A DNA stretch of 64,000 nucleotides, taken from the NCBI RefSeq assembly GCF_034087045.1, contig NZ_CP139247.1:1860001-1924000 (forward strand). The letters are read 5' to 3'. Position numbers and translations under genes: made by a program. A model generated the notes under the pieces. That model worked only from the letters and a program-made list of their open reading frames with translations. It did no database searches and was not told the origin of the DNA. The stretch comes from Chitinophaga sancti (lineage in GTDB: Bacteria > Bacteroidota > Bacteroidia > Chitinophagales > Chitinophagaceae). Each line of letters opens with the position of its first letter. Positions within the stretch are counted from its first letter, which is position 1. Positions 58,578 to 64,000 of this stretch are shown here, in pieces.

Positions 58578-60296
58578 ATGAACATATCAGCATCATATAG
58601 AAGAACAATTCTTACCGGTCTTTTTATGCCTATGACACTCTTTATATTGGGTGCTTATAATGGTGTAATGCAAACACTTTACAGAGCAGGCGTTATTCAT
58701 AAAGCAGCGGTTGCAGGTATTAATTATTATCAGGGGCTTACTATGCATGGTGTTATTAATGCTATTGTTCTCACCACATTTTTTGCTGTGGTTTTTGGAC
58801 ATGTAACCATGAGTCATTACCTGAAGAAGGAGCCTCCTGGATGGTCTTACCGCATATCGATGATATTGATGGTCATTGGTACCTTAATAGACGCTGTATT
58901 AATGATAATGGGTAAGGCGCAGGCACTTTATACATTTTATGCGCCGCTTAAAAATTCACCTTTGTTTTATCTGGGTACATCTTTATTGATTGTGGGTAGC
59001 TGGGTTGCATTCTTTGGCTGGATTAAAATGTATATCGATTGGAAGAAGGAACATCCTGACGGGAAAATGCCCATTGCCGTTTTAGGAACGTTTGTGAATT
59101 TTACAATGTGGGTTATCAGTAGCATCCCGGTGGCATATGAATCATTGGTATTGTTAATGCCCTGGTCGGCCGGCTGGACAGAAGATATTAATGTGCCGCT
59201 TACCCGCATGCTGTTCTGGATGTTTGGACATCCTTTGGTTTACTTTTGGTTATTGCCTGCATATATAGCATTTTATACCATTCTGCCCAAAATAAGCGGG
59301 GGAAAATTATACTCCGGAAATGCGGCACGGTTAGCCTTTCTGTTATTTCTTATATTATCTACTCCGGTAGGAGTACACCATCAGTTTAGTGAACCGGTAA
59401 TGGGGCAGGGAACCAAACTATGGGTAAGCATACTAACTTATGCGGTGTCTATCCCCAGCTTTATGACTGCATTTACTGTTGGTGCTTCTTTAGAGTTGGC
59501 AGGAAGAAACCGGGGGGCCAGGGGGTTGTTTGATTGGATGGCAAAATTACCCTGGTTCCGCTCTGGAAATTACCTGTTCGGATATTTCCTTTGTGGGTTG
59601 ATATTATTCATTTTTGGAGGACTGTCAGGAATTATCAATGCGTCCTATTCTCTCAACCAAATGGTGCATAATACTGGTTGGGTACCCGGACATTTTCATA
59701 TGACAGTGGCCGGACCAGTACTACTGGTAATATTAGGCATGAGCATTTATATGTATAATACGGTATCCGGAAAACCCGTGAAATTTTTAAGAATGGTGAC
59801 CATTGTTCCATACATCTGGATGATTGGTGTGGCATTACTCTCACATGGATTAATGGCAGGAGGATTGATGGGGGAGCCCAGAAGAACTAATATGGGAATG
59901 TCTTATACTAATCCTGAAAGCAATCTGTTTAATTCACATTGGATACCTACAGCAACAATTACTATGTTCGGTGGGATCCTGATGGGAGTTGCAGCATTGA
60001 TTTATTTTGTCAGTTTTTTTGCTACTGCATTTGGGAAAAGAACAGGACAACCAGCAATTTCGCTACCGGAATCGGAAGAATTGCATGAAGAAAAACCGAT
60101 TCCACTATTACACAACATGAAACCCTGGATTATAGCCAGTATAATAATGGTAATACTCACTTACATTCCTTCTTTAATGAATGTATTCAAATACAGCAGG
60201 CCTGTTCCCAACAAATTTAATGCAGAAAATCCTGTAAATGAAAGCGGTAGTGATTATAAGTATGCTCAACCTGTGATAAATGAAAAAGCTAAGTAA
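58578..60296 (+). CDS. ba3-type cytochrome c oxidase subunit I
   Basis: 572 residues with about 13 membrane helices. The low-spin heme ligand is H57 in GLTMHGVINAIVLT. The CuB site has the His-Tyr pair in MFGHPLVYFWLLPAYIAFYT, the double His in VGVHHQFSEPVMGQG, and the distal heme/low-spin ligands in GWVPGHFHMTVAGPVLL. It reduces oxygen to water and pumps protons. The B-class (ba3) features are the HPLVYFWLLP form and the lack of the A-class D-channel motif. Its end overlaps the SCO gene by 17 bp. Confidence 0.95.
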   Translation: MNISASYRRTILTGLFMPMTLFILGAYNGVMQTLYRAGVIHKAAVAGINYYQGLTMHGVINAIVLTTFFAVVFGHVTMSHYLKKEPPGWSYRISMILMVIGTLIDAVLMIMGKAQALYTFYAPLKNSPLFYLGTSLLIVGSWVAFFGWIKMYIDWKKEHPDGKMPIAVLGTFVNFTMWVISSIPVAYESLVLLMPWSAGWTEDINVPLTRMLFWMFGHPLVYFWLLPAYIAFYTILPKISGGKLYSGNAARLAFLLFLILSTPVGVHHQFSEPVMGQGTKLWVSILTYAVSIPSFMTAFTVGASLELAGRNRGARGLFDWMAKLPWFRSGNYLFGYFLCGLILFIFGGLSGIINASYSLNQMVHNTGWVPGHFHMTVAGPVLLVILGMSIYMYNTVSGKPVKFLRMVTIVPYIWMIGVALLSHGLMAGGLMGEPRRTNMGMSYTNPESNLFNSHWIPTATITMFGGILMGVAALIYFVSFFATAFGKRTGQPAISLPESEELHEEKPIPLLHNMKPWIIASIIMVILTYIPSLMNVFKYSRPVPNKFNAENPVNESGSDYKYAQPVINEKAK

Positions 60297-60927
60297 AAGA
60301 GCATGGGCCCTTTTTTTCGGTATTGCATTTATATTGCCGGCAATGACTTATGGTGCATTATACTGGTACAATCATCGTATTGCAGGCTTGCCCTATTACG
60401 GGGAAAATTACAGAATGGAAACCGATCGCCCATACTATACAGTTCCCGATTTCTCATTTGTAAATCAGGACGGCCATTTGATTGACAATAATTTTATAAA
60501 AGATAAAATATGGGTGGCTCATTATTTTTTTACCACCTGTACTACTATCTGCCCCAAAATGATGAATGGGATGTCTGATGTGCAGAAAGCATTTGTTGAT
60601 AATGATGATGTGCGTCTTGTATCTTTTACTGTAGATCCGGAACAGGATAGCCCTGCTGTTTTAAAACAATATGCTCAATTCCGGAACATACAAAGCAAGC
60701 AGTGGGGATTATTAACCGGTGATAAGAAAATGCTATATCAATATGCCCGTAGAGGATTGTTTATTGTGGCTACAGACGGTGATGGAGGAGACGGAGATTT
60801 TATTCATAGTGAAAAATTGGTGTTGATAGACCGGTTAGGGCATATACGGGGATATTATGATGGAACCGAAAAATATGACATTCAACTATTGATTAACGAT
60901 ATCAGGCGTTTGCTTGGAGATAAGTAG
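60280..60927 (+). CDS. SCO1/SenC copper chaperone
   Basis: 215 residues. One N-terminal membrane anchor (about 9-28) precedes a thioredoxin-fold SCO domain with copper ligands C87 and C91 (FFTTCTTICPKMMNGM) and H176 (DFIHSEKLVLIDRLG). VSFTVDPEQDSPAVLKQYA is typical of the family. It delivers copper to the CuA site of subunit II. It starts inside the end of subunit I and ends 4 bp before the cytochrome c gene. Confidence 0.93.
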   Translation: MKKLSKRAWALFFGIAFILPAMTYGALYWYNHRIAGLPYYGENYRMETDRPYYTVPDFSFVNQDGHLIDNNFIKDKIWVAHYFFTTCTTICPKMMNGMSDVQKAFVDNDDVRLVSFTVDPEQDSPAVLKQYAQFRNIQSKQWGLLTGDKKMLYQYARRGLFIVATDGDGGDGDFIHSEKLVLIDRLGHIRGYYDGTEKYDIQLLINDIRRLLGDK

Positions 60928-60931
60928 AATT

Positions 60932-61543
60932 ATGAAGAAAAGAATTTTTAAAGGATACTTTGCATCAGGTTTTATTGTGATTTTATTGCTGTTTATGTTT
61001 AGCAATGTTGATGCACAGCCAGATGCCACACATGGGAAACAGTTATTTACTAATCGTTGTGCCGCTTGTCATGCTATAGCAAAAGATGTAACCGGACCAG
61101 CGTTAAAAGATGTTGACAAAAGACATACAGAAGATTGGATTATAAAGTTTGTACAAGGGTCGCAATCTGTTATCAAATCAGGAGATCCCGTTGCTGTCCA
61201 ATTGTTTGAAAAGTTCAATAATACTATCATGCCCAATCATCCGGATTTGAGTAATGATGACATCAAAAGTATTATTGCCTATATTAAAGATGAAAGTACA
61301 AGACTTGCGGCTTTACCGGCAGTACCCGCTGTATTGGACGATGATAAGCCGTATGCAGGGAAAAGTAGTGTTTTGCATCAGTTAGTTTACTTAGATATTC
61401 CAGGTGAGCACCGGCCATTAAACCTTCAGTCTCCATTCTTTTTATTATCGCTTGCCGGCATAATAATAGCCCTGGTTTTATGCTTCTGGGTAATTGTTAA
61501 AACTTATGATATTCTTGACAGGTATCAACAATCAAAAGAATAG
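60932..61543 (+). CDS. Membrane-anchored cytochrome c
   Basis: 203 residues from the ATG at 60932. A signal sequence (about 1-28, ending VDA) precedes a class I c-type domain with heme site CAACH (43-47) in LFTNRCAACHAIAKDVTGPA and axial Met in NTIMPNHPDLSNDDIKSIIA. A C-terminal membrane helix follows (about 168-192, FFLLSLAGIIIALVLCFWVI). It probably carries electrons to the CuA subunit of this operon. It is the last gene of the oxidase group. Confidence 0.9.
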   Translation: MKKRIFKGYFASGFIVILLLFMFSNVDAQPDATHGKQLFTNRCAACHAIAKDVTGPALKDVDKRHTEDWIIKFVQGSQSVIKSGDPVAVQLFEKFNNTIMPNHPDLSNDDIKSIIAYIKDESTRLAALPAVPAVLDDDKPYAGKSSVLHQLVYLDIPGEHRPLNLQSPFFLLSLAGIIIALVLCFWVIVKTYDILDRYQQSKE

Positions 61544-61690
61544 AAGTTTCAGGCACATATCGTCCGGTAAAATCTGAAAAATAAATGCTTTGCCCAATTA
61601 TAAGGCTTTTTATCAACATTTTAATTTATATTAATTGCCTGTCATAACGTCTGCGTAACAAATGTTACCGTTTTACTTATTTGCTGCCAG

Positions 61691-61698
61691 TACTTTTG
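61691..61698 (+). promoter_or_regulatory. -7 box of the efflux operon
   Basis: TACTTTTG matches TAnnTTTG and lies between the ATG at 61662 and the ATG at 61716, showing that 61716 is the tolC-like start. No clean -33 TTG was found. Confidence 0.55.
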
Positions 61699-61715
61699 TA
61701 GCAAATAGGAAGTTA

Positions 61716-63059
61716 ATGAATGCTACAAAGTACATTATAAAATTGAGCCTGTTCCTGTTGATGGGAACAAATGGCTTGCTCTCAGTTGCATTTGCGCAGG
61801 AAAATACCCGGAATATAAGTCTCACGGAGGCAATCTCAACAGCCCTGTTGAATAGCAAAGATATTCATCTGGCACTGCTGGATGAACGTATTGCAGCTTC
61901 TGACTATAAGCAAACACAAGCGATCTTTCTTCCACAGGTGGATGTTTCTTATACTGCTATGAGCACGAACAATCCACTGAATGCCTTTGGCTTCAAGCTA
62001 CAGCAAAGGACGATAACACAAGGAGATTTTAACCCGGCCACATTGAATCATCCATCTGCTACACCGGATTATATGGCCAAACTGGAATTACAGCAGCCAT
62101 TGTTGAATATGGATATGCTGTATCAACGCCGGGGGGCCGAAAAGAAAACAGAGGTTTATCAATATAAAACACAACGAACAAAGGAGTATTTAACTTTCGA
62201 AGTGCAAAAAGCTTACCTGCAGTTACAATTGACTTATACAGCTGTTAAAGTATTGGAAGAGGCTTTGCAGACAACCAATGATATTTATACTTATACCAAA
62301 AATCATTTTGATCAGGGGCTGATTCAAAAATCAGATGTATTAAATGCGCAGGTACAGGTGGCAACAATAACAAGTAATCTTACCAAAGCAAACAGTAATA
62401 TCCGTAACGCATCTGACCATCTCAGTTTATTGATGGGTGAAAAAACCGGCACCATATACAAAATCACGGATGGCATTACAGCGGCTCCGCAAATTCCTGA
62501 TGCCGTGCGGGATGTTACTTTTTCAAGAGCAGATTTTATGGCTATGCAAAAAGCGGTAGAAGCATCTGACCTGGTGATCAGGTCCACACAGATGAAATAC
62601 CTGCCCAGATTGAATGCATTTGGAAACTTTCAATACAATGATAATAGTATGGTAGGTTTTGGTGCGAATTCCTATCTCGTTGGTGTGCAATTGTCATGGA
62701 ATATTTTTAATGGTAACCGTACTAAGAACACGATCACTACCCAAAAGCTGGAACGTGATAGGTTAGTTACACAATTAGAAGAAAAAAAGAATCAAAGCCA
62801 GTTGGAATTGGATAAAGCTTATCGCGATCTGGCTGATGCCCGGTCAGAAACCGGAAGGGGGGAAGTATCCGTTGAGCAGGCGGCGGAAGCGTTACGCATT
62901 ATACAGAACCGGTATGAGCAGGGGCTGGTGAACACGACAGACGTATTGTTGGCTCAAATGCAACTTTCGCAACAAAAATTATTGCTGGCACAGGCACAGT
63001 TCTCTGCTAATGTGACCCTGGCTTACCTGCAATTTTTAACCACAAGCACTAATAAATAA
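61716..63059 (+). CDS. TolC-family outer membrane efflux protein
   Basis: 447 residues from the ATG at 61716. A signal peptide (about 1-29, ending VAFAQ) precedes two OEP repeats rich in long helices: ISLTEAISTALLNSKDIHLA then VQKAYLQLQLTYTAVKVLEE, and VEQAAEALRIIQNRYEQGLV then NTTDVLLAQMQLSQQKLLLA. It forms the trimeric outer membrane channel of RND or MFP export. The membrane fusion lipoprotein gene starts 10 bp later, so the two form an operon, probably followed by the inner membrane pump beyond the window. Confidence 0.93.
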   Translation: MNATKYIIKLSLFLLMGTNGLLSVAFAQENTRNISLTEAISTALLNSKDIHLALLDERIAASDYKQTQAIFLPQVDVSYTAMSTNNPLNAFGFKLQQRTITQGDFNPATLNHPSATPDYMAKLELQQPLLNMDMLYQRRGAEKKTEVYQYKTQRTKEYLTFEVQKAYLQLQLTYTAVKVLEEALQTTNDIYTYTKNHFDQGLIQKSDVLNAQVQVATITSNLTKANSNIRNASDHLSLLMGEKTGTIYKITDGITAAPQIPDAVRDVTFSRADFMAMQKAVEASDLVIRSTQMKYLPRLNAFGNFQYNDNSMVGFGANSYLVGVQLSWNIFNGNRTKNTITTQKLERDRLVTQLEEKKNQSQLELDKAYRDLADARSETGRGEVSVEQAAEALRIIQNRYEQGLVNTTDVLLAQMQLSQQKLLLAQAQFSANVTLAYLQFLTTSTNK

Positions 63060-63069
63060 ATTTTCATAA

Positions 63070-64000
63070 ATGAACAGCGTTTACATCTCAAAAACAATAG
63101 CACTTATATGCGCCGGTTTTGGATTATTATCCTTAACCTCATGTTCTTCACATGAGAATACGGATAATAAAACAAGCACAGATAGCGCAATAGTCGTAAC
63201 GGTCGCCACTCCTTCATCGACAGGACAATCGGGGTTAAATATAAGTGGTCAGATTGAAGCGGGTGAAACAGCAGGTATCAGCACGAGGGTGATGGGCTAC
63301 ATTACTATGATAAATGTAAAAGTGGGGGATAAGGTGAGTAAGGGACAATTGCTGGTTACTATCAGCAATCAGGATATACTGGCAAAAAGGGCGCAGACGG
63401 ATGCAATGATCATTGAAGCAGATGCTGCCTATAAAAATGCGCAAAAGGATTTTGAGCGCTTTACTAATCTATACAGGCAGCAAAGTGCTTCCGCAAAGGA
63501 ACTTGAAAATATCAGCCTGCAGTATACATCTGCGAAATCCCGGCTGGAAAGTGCGAAACAGATGCGTAATGAAGTAAACGCAAGCCTGAGTTATACCCGT
63601 TTAATCGCACCTTTTAGTGGTGTGGTTACTCAAAAGCTGGCTGACGTAGCCAACATGGCCAATCCTGGTATGCCGATATTAACGCTGGAACAGAGTGGCA
63701 GTTACCAGGTAAGTGCTGCTGTTCCTGAAAATGCCATCAGCCGGATCCGTCAGGGATCAGCCGCAATCATTAGTGTCAGTGCAGTGAATAAAACCATCAA
63801 TGGAAAGATTTCCCAGATCAGTCAGTCCTCACAATTTTCAGGTGGGCAGTACATCATCAAAGTGCAAATTCCTGATCATGAAAAAGAGGGTTTGTATGCA
63901 GGCATGTATGCCAATGTATCTATTCCTGTGGCAGCAACCAGTGAGATAAAGAATGATCAGGTGATGGTACCGCTTTCCTGTATTGAGCGTAAAGATGCAT
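63070..64000 (+). CDS. RND/HlyD-type membrane fusion lipoprotein (partial, runs off window)
   Basis: 310 codons are open to the window end. The lipoprotein signal has a lipobox at LTSC (C25). Next are a lipoyl/biotinyl half-motif (ISTRVMGYITMINVKVGDKV then SKGQLLVTI), a helical hairpin (about 110-180, AMIIEADAAYKNAQKDFERF), the second lipoyl half (SYTRLIAPFSGVVTQKLADV) and a beta-barrel (VSAAVPENAISRIRQGSAAI). It links TolC to an inner membrane pump. The C-terminal membrane-proximal domain is outside the window. Confidence 0.93.
   Translation, partial: MNSVYISKTIALICAGFGLLSLTSCSSHENTDNKTSTDSAIVVTVATPSSTGQSGLNISGQIEAGETAGISTRVMGYITMINVKVGDKVSKGQLLVTISNQDILAKRAQTDAMIIEADAAYKNAQKDFERFTNLYRQQSASAKELENISLQYTSAKSRLESAKQMRNEVNASLSYTRLIAPFSGVVTQKLADVANMANPGMPILTLEQSGSYQVSAAVPENAISRIRQGSAAIISVSAVNKTINGKISQISQSSQFSGGQYIIKVQIPDHEKEGLYAGMYANVSIPVAATSEIKNDQVMVPLSCIERKDA

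Overview
The window looks like a chromosomal segment of a Bacteroidota bacterium, most likely family Chitinophagaceae and close to Chitinophaga. The reasons are: repeated Bacteroidota-type promoters (TTG, about 19 bp, TAnnTTTG) in front of housekeeping genes; a short RpoD of about 290 residues without region 1.1; genes typical of the group (GH92, GH89, NamZ/DUF1343, 7TMR-DISM kinases, a START-like protein, AsmA, DUF4349); and gene-end hairpins. No tRNA, rRNA, CRISPR array, prophage or insertion sequence was found. The assignment rests on gene content only.

Layout. 0-2.5 kb: an exported M17-N-terminal-like protein cut by the window edge, an alginate-export-type outer membrane gene reduced to its two ends, and a divergent azoreductase/HxlR pair with a visible operator. 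2.5-8.2 kb, minus strand: an E1/ThiF-like protein, a GNAT/FeeM-like acyltransferase, a 7TMR-DISM histidine kinase, a REC-histidine kinase and a lone REC protein, all in one direction. 8.6-14.6 kb: exported superoxide dismutase, GT39 transferase, PAP2 phosphatase, LptF/G permease and two small proteins. 15-23.5 kb, plus strand: core genes rpoD, ffh, rpsP-rimM-trmD-rplS, tatA, gatA and a lytic transglycosylase. An 11-bp tandem repeat lies between rpoD and ffh.

23.8-35 kb: degradative genes, namely Tat-exported phospholipase C, GH92 mannosidase, a GH27 relic, and a coupled GH89 / HGSNAT-like pair that matches two consecutive steps of lysosomal heparan sulfate breakdown. An SDR and a MarR-phosphotransferase pair sit among them. 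35-45 kb: DUF4349, topoisomerase III and two signalling modules. One is a cNMP-type histidine kinase, a REC-glutaredoxin-like-thioredoxin-reductase-like fusion and a UBP-type zinc finger protein. The other is a REC protein with a CZB(zinc)-PAS-histidine kinase. 44.8-51.2 kb: a four-gene minus-strand operon of one Sm-like small protein and three very long HEAT-like repeat proteins with no recognised function. 51.3-57.7 kb: small unknowns, AsmA and NamZ. 57.9-61.5 kb: an AT-richer ba3-type cytochrome oxidase operon (including a 44-residue subunit IIA) behind an AraC-regulator relic. 61.7-64 kb: TolC and a membrane fusion lipoprotein that runs off the end.

Candidates for undescribed biology are the HEAT/Sm-like operon, the kinase / TrxR-like fusion / zinc-finger module, and the E1-GNAT-7TM kinase cluster. 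The long perfect hairpins with three-base loops at gene ends are the clearest unexplained DNA-level structure.
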